64,000 bases of DNA from Fimbriiglobus ruber (GTDB lineage: Bacteria; Planctomycetota; Planctomycetia; Gemmatales; Gemmataceae). Position 1 is the stretch's first letter; every line of letters starts with the position of its first letter. Below the pieces are notes generated by a model. That model did not search any database. It saw only the letters and a program-made list of their open reading frames with translations, and was not told the DNA's origin. The stretch lies in contig NZ_NIDE01000003.1 in assembly GCF_002197845.1 (NCBI RefSeq), positions 186,001 through 250,000 of the forward strand, read 5' to 3'. The position numbers and the translations under genes were made by a program. Below, piece by piece: positions 53,265-62,065 of the stretch.

Positions 53265-53822
53265 ATGATCAATTACAACAACTTGTCTTTTAGTAATTCG
53301 GAGCCGCCGGTCGATGAGAAAATCGTCAGTCGGACCGAGAAGAAGCTGAAGTGCCAATTCCCGCCGGATTACAGAGATTTTCTCTTGAAGGTAAACGGAG
53401 GCGTGCCGTCGACTTGCGAATATCACACAGAACAATGGGGGCCTCTTTGTATCGACTGCTTCTATGGTATCACTCGGACCCGCGATTCTTCTGACCTCAT
53501 TTACGAGCAGGATGATGACGACTTGGCGACTGGGTTCTTGAATATCGGCTTCGACCCGGGCTCCGCGCCCTACTACCTGGTGATCTCGGGCGAGGAAACC
53601 GGCAACGTCTACTTGCGCGATACCGGGTTAATGGATGAGGACGGGGAGCCGGCGTTGTATCTAATAACGACCAGCTTCCGCGAATTTCTCCAGATATTAT
53701 CGCGGGCCACTCCTCGGCGCCCCCGAACCGCGGCCAACGCACCTCCCCCTGATAACACCCCATCCGAATCCGCGGCCCCCGAGAAGCCCGCGCCCAAAGC
53801 CTCCAAAAAACGCCGCAAATAG
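53265..53822 (+). CDS. SMI1/KNR4 (SUKH) immunity protein for the WHH toxin
   Basis: This 185-residue protein has a typical SUKH core: VSRTEKKLKCQFPPDYRDFL, LKVNGGVPST, and a beta-rich middle ending YLITTSFREFLQIL. SUKH proteins neutralise nuclease toxins by binding them in the cytoplasm. The gene starts 17 bp after the toxin stop with AAAAAGG upstream, so the two are co-expressed as a toxin-immunity pair. The last 35 residues are Pro/Ala/Lys-rich and end KASKKRRK, an unusual basic tail. The N-terminal coding part is A/T-rich against the local background, a sign of transfer. Assignment to the toxin is by position and family. Confidence 0.88.
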   Translation: MINYNNLSFSNSEPPVDEKIVSRTEKKLKCQFPPDYRDFLLKVNGGVPSTCEYHTEQWGPLCIDCFYGITRTRDSSDLIYEQDDDDLATGFLNIGFDPGSAPYYLVISGEETGNVYLRDTGLMDEDGEPALYLITTSFREFLQILSRATPRRPRTAANAPPPDNTPSESAAPEKPAPKASKKRRK

Positions 53823-53895
53823 GCAGTCACACCGCGCCGGCCGCCGTGCCAATACAGCCGGCGTCAGACTTACCGCATTCGCCCACCGCAGCCAT

Positions 53896-54696
53896 TTAAT
53901 CGTGTCGATGGGCGAACAGGCCCATCTCCGCACCAAAGATGTCGGCGAGCGTGTGCGGGTTGAGGATTTGCTGGGGGTGGCCCTGGCAATGGATCACGCC
54001 GTCGCGCAGGCAGAGGACGTGGTCTGCGAATCGGCTCACCACGGTCAGGTCGTGCGACACGAGCAGAATCGTCACACCGGTGCGGCGGTTGATGTCGGAG
54101 ATGAGGTCGTAAAAGGATTGCTGCGATTTGAAGTCGATGCCGGAAGCCGGCTCGTCGAGGAGGAGGAGTTCGGGCTGCGGTTCCAGCGCGAGCGACAACA
54201 ACACCCGCTGCAACTGGCCGCCGGACAACCCGTCGACGGGAACGTCGATCAGATCGCCGACACCAACCTGATCGAGTAAGACGGCGATTTTCTGGTTCAG
54301 GGCGCGGCCGAGGCCAAAGAAGAGCGGCAGCCGCTTGAGGGCGAGCCCCATTAGATCGCGGACTGTGAGCGGGAGCCGCGGGTCGATGGTCAACCGCTGG
54401 GGCACGTAGCCGACGTGGTCCGGCCGCGGGTGCGTGTGGTCGTGGCCGCAGCGGAACAGGATTTCCCCGCGGTATGGGAACTCGCCCACGACCGCCCGGA
54501 GGAGAGTCGACTTGCCCGAGCCGTTCAGCCCGATCAACGCGGTGATCCGGCCCCTTGCGAGGTCGGCCGTCACCTTGTTGATGATCGGGCGGCCGCCGCG
54601 GTCGACGCACACGTCGCGCAGGCTGACGAGCGGCGTGGTCGGCGGGCGGCCCTGGTCGGGCGGGACGACTTGGGTCAGCGGAATGCTCGCGGTCAT
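53896..54696 (-). CDS. znuC: Zinc/manganese-type ABC transporter ATPase (ZnuC-like)
   Basis: This 266-residue ATPase is of the metal-importer group. Motifs: Walker A ALIGLNGSGKSTLLRAVVGE, Q-loop VGYVPQRLTIDPRLPLTVRD, signature DGLSGGQLQRVLLSLALEPQ, Walker B LLLLDEPASGIDFKSQQ and the switch His in ILLVSHDLTVVSRFADHV. Histidine-rich spots (FRCGHDHTHPRPDHVG and the C-terminal AHRHD) fit a metal system. Its ATG overlaps the stop of the binding-protein gene (ATGA). A permease gene would be expected next, but the portal/toxin cassette's immunity gene lies 73 bp away on the other strand. Confidence 0.88.
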   Translation of the reverse strand: MTASIPLTQVVPPDQGRPPTTPLVSLRDVCVDRGGRPIINKVTADLARGRITALIGLNGSGKSTLLRAVVGEFPYRGEILFRCGHDHTHPRPDHVGYVPQRLTIDPRLPLTVRDLMGLALKRLPLFFGLGRALNQKIAVLLDQVGVGDLIDVPVDGLSGGQLQRVLLSLALEPQPELLLLDEPASGIDFKSQQSFYDLISDINRRTGVTILLVSHDLTVVSRFADHVLCLRDGVIHCQGHPQQILNPHTLADIFGAEMGLFAHRHD

Positions 54697-55700
54697 TTCA
54701 GTGCCTTCGCCAGGGCGTCCAGGTTGGCCCGCATTTTGGTCTCGTACCAGTCCGCGTTCAAGTCGGCTTCTTGGGCCGTTTCGAGCGGGTCGATCTCGAC
54801 CAGGACCGCGTCCGTGATTCCTTTCCGCTTCAGTTCGTCCAGTACCCGGGCGGCGGCCCCTTGTCCCGAAAATTGCGGCTCGACCGCGATCACGCGTGTC
54901 TTGTTTTCGACGCAGGTTTTGACCAGTTTCTCCAGCGCCTTGCCGCTCGGCTCCTTACCCGGCACCTTCTGGATCACGTCCGCAATTTCGAGATTAAAGG
55001 TCTTGGCGAAGTAGGCCAGGGATTCGTGGAAGGTGACGAACTTCCGCTCCTTCTTGTCCTTCAAGAGCGCTACGCCATCGGCCCGCAGCTTGTTCAGTTT
55101 GGCAGTGTATTCGGCCGCCCGGCGATCGTAGTCGGCGGCATGGGCCGGGTCGATTTGTTTGAACTCGTCCCGGATCTCGCCCACGAAGGTAATCGCGTGG
55201 TCGAGCCCGAGCCAAACGTGCGGGTCGGTGGTGCCGTGGTCGTGATGGTGGCCATGCCCTTCCTCGTCGTCTTCGTGGGCGTGTTCGTTCGGCGCTTCGA
55301 GACGTTTCTTGTCGAGCCCCGCCCCGAGGTCGACGAGCTTGAGTCGCGTGTTGCCGGACCCGCCTTTAAGCCGGGCCGCGATCTTCTCGTCGAGCCCCAG
55401 GCCGTTCATGAAGAACAGGTCAGCTCGGTTAAGTGTCCGGAGTTCGGCGGTTTTAGTGTCCGGGTTGTGGACGCCCTGGTTGGTCAGCACGCTGCGGACG
55501 CTGGCGTCGTCGCCGGCCACGTTCACCGCGAAGCAATAGAGCGGCGGGAACGACGCGACCACCTTCGGCCCCGGCTTGTCCGGCCAAACGCTCGGATCGT
55601 TCCCACATCCCGTAAAAGGGATCAACGCCAGCAAGCCGAGGAACACCGGCAAGAGGGCGTACGCGCCGCGTGGGAGGTCGAGTCGCGTGAACATGGCCAT
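54693..55700 (-). CDS. znuA: Zinc-type ABC transporter metal-binding lipoprotein (ZnuA-like)
   Basis: This periplasmic metal-binding protein of about 335 residues has a lipoprotein signal (LGLLALIPFTGCGND, lipobox Cys). First-lobe motifs are VVASFPPLYCFAVNVAGDDA, QGVHNPDTKTAELRTL with a ligand His, and FFMNGLGLDEKI. The typical His/Asp-rich loop of zinc ZnuA proteins follows, HAHEDDEEGHGHHHDHGTTD, then PHVWLGLDHAI. The second lobe has KFVTFHESLAYFAKTFNLEI and VIAVEPQFSGQGAAARVLDE. The His loop points to zinc. The start could be 55700 or 55694. The ATPase gene overlaps its stop (ATGA). No Zur box was recognised upstream. Confidence 0.9.
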   Translation of the reverse strand: MAMFTRLDLPRGAYALLPVFLGLLALIPFTGCGNDPSVWPDKPGPKVVASFPPLYCFAVNVAGDDASVRSVLTNQGVHNPDTKTAELRTLNRADLFFMNGLGLDEKIAARLKGGSGNTRLKLVDLGAGLDKKRLEAPNEHAHEDDEEGHGHHHDHGTTDPHVWLGLDHAITFVGEIRDEFKQIDPAHAADYDRRAAEYTAKLNKLRADGVALLKDKKERKFVTFHESLAYFAKTFNLEIADVIQKVPGKEPSGKALEKLVKTCVENKTRVIAVEPQFSGQGAAARVLDELKRKGITDAVLVEIDPLETAQEADLNADWYETKMRANLDALAKALK

Positions 55701-55884
55701 ACCCAACCGAAGACATACGAAGTAAAACCACGCACAGTCATGTTACGCCACGACCTGACGGCAAACAAGAACAACGACGGCTTCTTTTTGCGTCCGCAGC
55801 GGCGGCCGGATAGATTCTCGCTCATGCTGGTTCCGCGGGCGGCGACCCGCTACTCTCTCCTGACCAGCCTGTGGAGAACTCATC

Positions 55885-57450
55885 ATGCTAAGCCGTTTGC
55901 TTCTGTTCGCGCTCGCCACGACCTTCGCGATCACCGCGCCAGCCCGGGCGGCCGACGAACCGGCCGCGAAGCCGAAGCCGCCGAACATCGTGTTCATCTT
56001 CTCGGACGACCACGCCTATCAGGCGGTCAGTGCGTACGGGCACCCGTTCAAGCTGTTGGACACGCCGAACATCGACCGCATCGCCAAGGGCGGGATGCGG
56101 TTCGACCGGTGCCTCGTACCGAATTCGATCTGCGGCCCGAGTCGGGCCACGGTCATGACCGGGAAGTACAGCCACGCGAACGGGTTTTACAACAACGAGA
56201 ACAGCCGGTTCGACGGCACGCAGGTCACGTTCCCGAAACTACTGAAGGCGGCCGGGTACCAGACCGCGGTTGTCGGCAAGTGGCACCTCGTCTCCGACCC
56301 GACCGGGTTCGACTACTGGCACATCCTCCCGGGCCAAGGCGTGTACTACAACCCGCCGATGATCCGAAACGGCGAGCGGGTCAAGCACGAGGGGTACACG
56401 ACCGACCTGATTACCGACTTCTCCCTGGATTGGTTGAAGAATCGGGACAAATCGAAGCCGTTCCTGCTCATGTGCCAGCACAAGGCTCCACACCGCGAGT
56501 GGTCGCCGGCGCTGCGGCACCTGGGACACGACAAGGACCGCAAGTACCCGGAGCCCGACACCTTGTTCGACGACTACGCCGGCCGCGGGCGGGCCGAACA
56601 CGGGCAGGACATGACGATCGCCAAGACCATGACGCCGCACGATAACAAGCTCACCACGCCGCCGGCGGGCATGACCCCCGCCCAAAAGAAAGAGTGGGAC
56701 GCCTACTACACCCCCCGCAACGATGCCTTCCGCGCGGCCAAACTCGAAGGGAAAGACCTCGTCCGCTGGAAATATCAGCGATATCTCCACGATTACTTGG
56801 GCTGCGTCAAGGCAGTTGACGAGGGCGTCGGCAAGCTGCTCGACTACCTCGACCAGGAAAAGCTGGCCGACAACACCATCGTCGTCTACTCGTCCGATCA
56901 GGGGTTTTACCTGGGCGAACACGGCTGGTTTGACAAGCGGTGGATCTTCGAGGAGTCGCTGCGGACGCCGCTCGTCGTGCGATGGCCGGGCGTCATCAAG
57001 CCGGGTTCGGTCAACGCGGACATGGTGAGCAACCTGGACTTCGCCCCGACGTTCCTGGACGCCGCCGGGCTGTCGATCCCCGACGGCGTTCACGGCCACA
57101 ATCTGAAGCCGATTTTCAAGGGTGAGAAGCCCGCGGACTGGCGGAAGAGCTTCTACTACCACTACTACGAAAACCCCGGCCCGCACAACGTCGAGCGGCA
57201 CTACGGGGTCGTGACGGATCGGTACAAGCTGGTCAAGTTCTATGCGTCCGTCGAGCCGTACTGGGAGATGTTCGACCTCAAGACCGACCCCAAGGAAATG
57301 ACCAGCGTGTACGGCAAGGCCGAGTACGCGGAGATTCAGAAGGAACTGGAAACCGAACTCGCGCGGCTCCGCAGGGAGTTGAAAGTCCCCGACCCTGACC
57401 CGCCGACCTCTGGTAAAACCATCGCTCCCAAAGGCACGAAAAAGCTGTAA
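55885..57450 (+). CDS. Secreted sulfatase (formylglycine type)
   Basis: This 521-residue exported sulfatase has a signal peptide ([20 protein letters not shown]) before the catalytic domain. Motifs: [20 protein letters not shown] (metal-binding Asp pair), [20 protein letters not shown] with Cys83 in CGPSR, the residue converted to formylglycine, then [20 protein letters not shown], and a later metal-site stretch [18 protein letters not shown]. It hydrolyses sulfate esters, probably on algal or other sulfated polysaccharides, outside the cytoplasm. A maturase is needed but is not in the window. It converges with uppP across a shared terminator. Confidence 0.95.
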   Translation: MLSRLLLFALATTFAITAPARAADEPAAKPKPPNIVFIFSDDHAYQAVSAYGHPFKLLDTPNIDRIAKGGMRFDRCLVPNSICGPSRATVMTGKYSHANGFYNNENSRFDGTQVTFPKLLKAAGYQTAVVGKWHLVSDPTGFDYWHILPGQGVYYNPPMIRNGERVKHEGYTTDLITDFSLDWLKNRDKSKPFLLMCQHKAPHREWSPALRHLGHDKDRKYPEPDTLFDDYAGRGRAEHGQDMTIAKTMTPHDNKLTTPPAGMTPAQKKEWDAYYTPRNDAFRAAKLEGKDLVRWKYQRYLHDYLGCVKAVDEGVGKLLDYLDQEKLADNTIVVYSSDQGFYLGEHGWFDKRWIFEESLRTPLVVRWPGVIKPGSVNADMVSNLDFAPTFLDAAGLSIPDGVHGHNLKPIFKGEKPADWRKSFYYHYYENPGPHNVERHYGVVTDRYKLVKFYASVEPYWEMFDLKTDPKEMTSVYGKAEYAEIQKELETELARLRRELKVPDPDPPTSGKTIAPKGTKKL

Positions 57451-57457
57451 ACGCGGG

Positions 57458-57491
57458 CGTGGCGCGTGAAAACTCGTTTCCACGCGCCACG
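57458..57491. terminator. Bidirectional hairpin terminator between sulfatase and uppP
   Basis: CGTGGCGCGTG (57458-57468) is a perfect 11-bp inverted match to CACGCGCCACG (57481-57491), with AAA/TTT extending the stem around a CTCG loop. The A- and T-tracts serve both directions. It sits between two converging 3' ends, directly after the sulfatase stop and just before the uppP stop. Confidence 0.8.
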
Positions 57492-57495
57492 TTCA

Positions 57496-58371
57496 CTATC
57501 CTTTCACGACGCCCGCGGCGAGGAGCGCGAGAATCGTGAGCCCGAGAACCAGGCGGTAAACGACGAAGACGGCCATCGAGTACCGCCTGAGGAACCCGAG
57601 CAGCCACGCGATCGAGACGTAGCCCACGACCCCGGAGACGACCAGCCCGACGGCGAGGGCGATCAGATCGTCGCCCGAGGCGAACAGCCCCTGCGGGCCG
57701 TCCGGGTGCTTCAACAACTTGTACTCGTCGTACATTTCCTTGACCCCCGCCCCGAACACGGCCGGCAGCGACAGCAGGAACGAGAAGCGGGCCGCCGCCC
57801 GGCGGTCCAGGCCGGCGAAAAGCCCGCCTGTGATCGTGGTCCCCGACCGACTCGCCCCGGGCATGAGCGCCAGCACCTGCCAGCAGCCGACCCACAGCGC
57901 TTCCTTCCACCCGATCCGGTTCTCCTCGATCGGCACGAGCCCCCGGTCGCGACGAACGCGCACCCAGATCTCGGCGGCCGCCATGAGCAGTGCGAAGATG
58001 ATCGCCACGAGGGCCATCGTCGGCAGATCGTAGAAGGTGCCCTTCAGCCATTTCTTCGCGACCATGCCCACGACCACGACCGGGACGGTGCCCAGCACGA
58101 TGAGCCACGCCATCCGGGAGTCCGGGGTGCTGGCGAAGCGGAAGGTGGCGAAATCTCTCAGGACCGCGCGAGTCAGATGCAGAATGTCCGCGCGAAAATA
58201 CCACAGCACGGCGAACAACGTCCCGAGTTGGATGACGGTAGTGAACGCGTCCTCCGGGGTTTTGTGCCCGAGGAGCTGGCGGACGAGCAGCAAGTGGGCG
58301 GTACTGCTGATGGGGAGAAACTCGGTCAACCCCTGCACTATCCCGAGCAGGATCGCTTCCCAGATCGGCAT
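57496..58371 (-). CDS. uppP: Undecaprenyl-diphosphatase
   Basis: This 291-residue integral membrane enzyme (BacA/UppP) removes a phosphate from undecaprenyl diphosphate to recycle the lipid carrier for cell-wall precursors; overproduction gives bacitracin resistance. Family signatures are GIVQGLTEFLPISSTAHLLL (the E/FLPISS motif) and VLALMPGASRSGTTITGGLF (PGxSRSG). Hydrophobic helices fill most of the chain. Start 58371 (MPIWEAILLG) is supported by family N-termini. It stands alone, converging with the sulfatase gene, and its upstream region is shared with the divergent ATPase cassette. Confidence 0.96.
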   Translation of the reverse strand: MPIWEAILLGIVQGLTEFLPISSTAHLLLVRQLLGHKTPEDAFTTVIQLGTLFAVLWYFRADILHLTRAVLRDFATFRFASTPDSRMAWLIVLGTVPVVVVGMVAKKWLKGTFYDLPTMALVAIIFALLMAAAEIWVRVRRDRGLVPIEENRIGWKEALWVGCWQVLALMPGASRSGTTITGGLFAGLDRRAAARFSFLLSLPAVFGAGVKEMYDEYKLLKHPDGPQGLFASGDDLIALAVGLVVSGVVGYVSIAWLLGFLRRYSMAVFVVYRLVLGLTILALLAAGVVKG

Positions 58372-58612
58372 CCGCGTGTTCCTTCGTTCGTCCGGGCGGT
58401 AAGATCACCGGAGGCTTCTGGTCTCCGGGCCGCCACCGTGCGTGTCAGCCTCGCCCACAGATATTTCGTTGTAGTGGCCGCTGCGGTTGCCGGCTGTTGT
58501 GGAAACGTGGTGCGGTCGCGCCGGCTGGTAGAATAAATAACGAACCGCGGTGAAAGACGAGACGTGAGGGAAGTTCGGTCGAACAAGGGCATGCGGTACG
58601 GACTGGCAAATT

Positions 58613-60130
58613 ATGATAACTCGACTCAAAGTCTCCGGATTTAAGAATCTCATTGATGTAGACGTTTACTTCGGCGCTTTTACATGCATCGCCGGCCCAA
58701 ACGGGGTCGGGAAATCCAACCTGTTCGATGCGATACGATTGCTCAGCGCCTTGGCCGACCACACTTTGATTGACGCCGCGCGCTCGGTCCGGGACGGCTC
58801 AGACAGTAATTGGGACGTGCGCAGCCTGTTCCACCGCGACGGAAACCAGTTCGCGAACGAAATGTCGTTCACGGTGGAAATGATTATCCCATCCTCCGGG
58901 CAGGATGGGATCTTGCAGTCCTCGATAAAAGCCACGTCGACGTTGTTGGAATACGAGTTAATTCTGTCCTATGATGCGGCCACAAATGGCGGGATCGCGA
59001 ACCCGTTGAGAATTGTCAAAGAGCAGTTGGTTCCCATTGCCCGGGGCGAGGCACCGAAGCACATCCGGTTCCCGCAATCTGCCGGATGGAAGAGTTCCGT
59101 ATTGCTCGGCCGAAGAACCGTTCCCTACATTTCAACCAAAGAGCAAAACGGGCAACCGATTATCCATTTGCATCAGGACAAACAAGCCGAGCAGGCGAGT
59201 GGGGGACGGACGTTTCAAAACCCGGCGGCGACACTGTCTCGCACCGTTTTGTCGCTGACAAACTCCGGGGAAAGCCCCACGGCTCTCCTTGCCAAGCGGG
59301 AAATGCAATCCTGGCGGTTGCTGCAACTGGAGCCGTCCGCGCTGCGCCAACCGAACGCGTTCCTGGCCGCACCGCGCTTGGGCTCAAACGGGTCGAACCT
59401 GCCCGCCACCTTATATCGCTTGGCGCACCAATCCACCGATCAGTCGGCGGACGCGTCCAAGGATACGAGCGAACCGCCCGTGTATTCGCGTGTCGCCAGT
59501 CGCCTGTACGACTTGCTAGGCGACGTGCGTCGCGTTCACGTTGACCGCGATGACAAGCGCGACCTGCTGACGCTACAGGTCATCGACAAGCGGGGCACCC
59601 CACACCCCGCGCGCTCGCTGTCCGACGGTACGCTGCGGTTTCTGGCGTTAAGTGTCCTTGCCGAAGACCCCGACGCGAGTGGCGTGATTTGTTTTGAAGA
59701 GCCGGAAAATGGAATACATCCTTTGCGGATTGAAGCCATGCTCACGCTTCTAACCGATATCGCGTGCGATACAAAAGAGCCAATCGGTGAAACGAATCCC
59801 CTCCGTCAAGTGATTGTCAATACACATTCGCCGGGCGTCGTGCGGATTGTTGATGCGGATGATTTGATCGTCGCCACAGCTGCCGAAACGCTCCGAGGCG
59901 ACCGCCGATTCGAGCGCGTCGAGTTCGGTTGCATGAGCAATTCTTGGCGGTCGAAGATCTTCGGGGCTAAGACATTTAGTCTGGGCAACCTTTTCGTCTA
60001 TTTAGACCCAAAAGAGTACCAACAACCACCAAATGGCAAACACGGCGCCCACAAGCGGACAAGGGTGATCGATCATCCGGCCGTTTTGGAACGGAACCTT
60101 TTCAGTCAAATTGCGGACTCCGCGGAATGA
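58613..60130 (+). CDS. OLD/RecF-like AAA ATPase (AAA_21/AAA_15 type), defence-module candidate
   Basis: This 505-residue ABC-class ATPase starts MITRLKVSGFKNLIDVDVYF, the RecF/OLD N-terminal pattern, with Walker A GPNGVGKS at residues 28-35. The signature-like SLSDGTLRFLAL, Walker B GVICFEEPENGIHPLRIEA and the switch His in IVNTHSPGVVRIVDADDL are all intact. A central 200-residue insertion holds the dimer/coil part. No TOPRIM is fused, unlike OLD. The next gene overlaps its stop codon (ATGA) and encodes a small TOPRIM-like protein. The pair resembles ATPase/nuclease defence modules (PARIS- or RloAB-like). The sequence is less GC-rich than the flanks. It is divergent from uppP. Confidence 0.83.
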   Translation: MITRLKVSGFKNLIDVDVYFGAFTCIAGPNGVGKSNLFDAIRLLSALADHTLIDAARSVRDGSDSNWDVRSLFHRDGNQFANEMSFTVEMIIPSSGQDGILQSSIKATSTLLEYELILSYDAATNGGIANPLRIVKEQLVPIARGEAPKHIRFPQSAGWKSSVLLGRRTVPYISTKEQNGQPIIHLHQDKQAEQASGGRTFQNPAATLSRTVLSLTNSGESPTALLAKREMQSWRLLQLEPSALRQPNAFLAAPRLGSNGSNLPATLYRLAHQSTDQSADASKDTSEPPVYSRVASRLYDLLGDVRRVHVDRDDKRDLLTLQVIDKRGTPHPARSLSDGTLRFLALSVLAEDPDASGVICFEEPENGIHPLRIEAMLTLLTDIACDTKEPIGETNPLRQVIVNTHSPGVVRIVDADDLIVATAAETLRGDRRFERVEFGCMSNSWRSKIFGAKTFSLGNLFVYLDPKEYQQPPNGKHGAHKRTRVIDHPAVLERNLFSQIADSAE

Positions 60131-60777
60131 ACGCCCTCTGCTACACTCTGCAATCCGACGGGCCGACCGATCGAATGTTGTTGCCGATACTCAATTGGCT
60201 ACTGTCGGTTCATTTGCCCGACCACGCGGTCACTCCCCAATTCGCAGATTTGCGATCGGCTCAGCCGACTAAAGGGTTGGTAAACAGAATCCGAATGGCA
60301 CTTTTCCTCTACCCGTGCGATGTATTATTCGTTCATCGAGACGCGGAAAATGACGATCCGGGGGTACGTGTCATCGAGATCGAAAAAAGCATCAAAGCTT
60401 TGAACACCAAAATGGTAATTCCCCGTTGCGTACCCGTCGTTCCGGTGCGGATGTCCGAGGCTTGGTTGCTCATCAATGAGCGTGCCATCCGACGGGCCTC
60501 CGGTAATCCGAACGGGAAGTCTCACCTCGCGCTGCCAAACATCAAAACGCTGGAAAAACAACCAGACCCCAAGACTCTCCTTCGCGAACTTTTGCGCAAC
60601 GCGTGCGGGCTCCAGGGGCGACGATTGAAAAACTTCAATGCAGAGGCTCGGGTTCCACAGGTAGCCGGCTGGATCGACGACGACTTTACTCCACTGCGCG
60701 CGTTATCGGCATTTCAAAAACTGGAAAGCGATATTGGACAGCTGGCCTTTGAAATTACGAATGACCACGAACAATAG
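60127..60777 (+). CDS. TOPRIM-like small protein (DUF4276/RloB-like) paired with AAA ATPase
   Basis: This 216-residue cytoplasmic protein of uncertain family overlaps the ATPase stop by ATGA, so the two are translationally coupled. The N-terminus LCYTLQSDGPTDRMLLPILN fits the position of the TOPRIM glutamate motif (EGPTD), with an Asp in place of the Glu. VLFVHRDAENDDPGVRVIEI resembles the acidic metal motif of DUF4276/RloB-type TOPRIM proteins. PVVPVRMSEAWLLINERAIR is typical of DUF4276 relatives. Likely a nuclease or nucleotide-acting effector activated by the ATPase. The Glu-to-Asp change may alter or abolish catalysis. Confidence in the family is moderate. Confidence 0.65.
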   Translation: MNALCYTLQSDGPTDRMLLPILNWLLSVHLPDHAVTPQFADLRSAQPTKGLVNRIRMALFLYPCDVLFVHRDAENDDPGVRVIEIEKSIKALNTKMVIPRCVPVVPVRMSEAWLLINERAIRRASGNPNGKSHLALPNIKTLEKQPDPKTLLRELLRNACGLQGRRLKNFNAEARVPQVAGWIDDDFTPLRALSAFQKLESDIGQLAFEITNDHEQ

Positions 60778-60840
60778 TGTGCGTTGCGCACTGTTTTGCC
60801 CACGCATTTAGTGATTTTCTGTGTCAACTAAAGGTCACCC

Positions 60841-61833
60841 ATGTCCGAGCCGAAACGCCGCAAGCGCCCGTTCAACCGCCCGCGCCGCAAGGGCCAGCGG
60901 TCGACCGCGCACGGGGAACACCGGCCGGTCCTGCTCGCCGAGGTGTTGACGGTCCTAAATCCGCAACCCGGGCAGGTCGTCATCGATTGCACCCTGGGCT
61001 TTGCCGGGCACTCGGTCGAGTTGCTCCGCCGGGTCGGAGCAGCCGGCACACTCGTCGCCATCGACCTCGACCCGGACAACATCCCCCGCGCGGAACCGAA
61101 ACTCGCCGAAGTCGGGTTCCCGTTCAAATTGCACCACGGGAACTTCGCCGGGGTGCCGACGTTCCTCGCGATGGAAGGGATCGCCGGGGTCGACGGCTTG
61201 CTCGCCGACCTGGGAATGTCCAGCATGCAGGTGGACGACCGCGAGCGCGGGTTTTCGTTCATGCGCGACGGGCCGCTCGACATGCGCATGGACCGGTCGC
61301 GCGGGAAGACGGCCGCCGTCCTGCTCAACACGCTGCCGGAAGAAGAACTGGCCGCCGCATTCCGCGACCTCGGGGACGAACCGGCCGCTGCCGCCATCGC
61401 CGCGGCCATCGTGGCCCAGCGGGCCGTCCAGCCGATCGAGCGCACCGGCGAGTTGCGCGAGCTGATCGACCGCGCGGCCCCGGTGGATGTCGTCCGCGGC
61501 CCCGGCCGCCCCGCCGCCCGCAAGCAACGACTCCTGCCCACGACCCGCGTCTTCCAGTCGCTCCGCATCCTCGTGAACCGGGAACTCGCGAACCTGCGAC
61601 AACTCCTCCGCGTGCTGCCCGACCTGCTCAACCCCGGCGGGACGGCCGCGTTCATCAGTTTCCACAGCGGGGAAGATCGGATCATCAAGGCCGCGTTCCG
61701 GGACGGGTTACGGACTGGGATCTACGAGGCCGCGTCCGACGACCCGATCCGGCCGAGCGAGCAGGAAAAGCTCGACAACCCCCGGGCACGGTCCGCGAAA
61801 CTGCGGTGGGCGCGGAAGCCGGCCGCAAGTTGA
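60841..61833 (+). CDS. rsmH: 16S rRNA (cytosine-1402-N4) methyltransferase RsmH
   Basis: This 330-residue enzyme methylates N4 of C1402 in 16S rRNA (former MraW). Landmarks: HRPVLLAEVLTVLNPQPGQ, VIDCTLGFAGHSVELLRRV (SAM site), GVDGLLADLGMSSMQVDDRE, RGFSFMRDGPLDMRMDRSRG, FQSLRILVNRELANLRQLLR, and AAFISFHSGEDRIIKAAFRD. The first 25 residues are a basic, arginine-rich extension. AAAGGT precedes the ATG. In most bacteria rsmH is next to mraZ and ftsLI in the dcw cluster; here it follows the ATPase cassette and precedes an unrelated secreted protein. Confidence 0.96.
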   Translation: MSEPKRRKRPFNRPRRKGQRSTAHGEHRPVLLAEVLTVLNPQPGQVVIDCTLGFAGHSVELLRRVGAAGTLVAIDLDPDNIPRAEPKLAEVGFPFKLHHGNFAGVPTFLAMEGIAGVDGLLADLGMSSMQVDDRERGFSFMRDGPLDMRMDRSRGKTAAVLLNTLPEEELAAAFRDLGDEPAAAAIAAAIVAQRAVQPIERTGELRELIDRAAPVDVVRGPGRPAARKQRLLPTTRVFQSLRILVNRELANLRQLLRVLPDLLNPGGTAAFISFHSGEDRIIKAAFRDGLRTGIYEAASDDPIRPSEQEKLDNPRARSAKLRWARKPAAS

Positions 61834-62017
61834 GTGGGCTTGGGAAATTGGTGGAATGGGCAAGCCGTTTATTCCGAACGACTTGCCTCATTTAACGAAG
61901 ATTAGCAAATCGAATGGTAAGAGCGGCAAAACAGGCAGATTTGATTCGACCCGGCAAACTACGGAGGCGGGGACAAAGATTCCGACCGTATCGAGGGGAC
62001 CGGGCAACCGACGCAGT

Positions 62018-62023
62018 TATACT
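62018..62023 (+). promoter_or_regulatory. Possible -10 element of the last gene
   Basis: TATACT lies 43 bp upstream of the ATG at 62066. No clear -35 accompanies it. Sequence match only. Confidence 0.3.
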
Positions 62024-62065
62024 ACACGTGTAACGGATTCACCTAAACTCGGAGGCCGTGTCGGC

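Noticed and set aside
50145-53822. Intact prophage
   Set aside because: Only a portal gene is phage-like; no integrase, terminase, capsid, tail or lysis genes are within reach.
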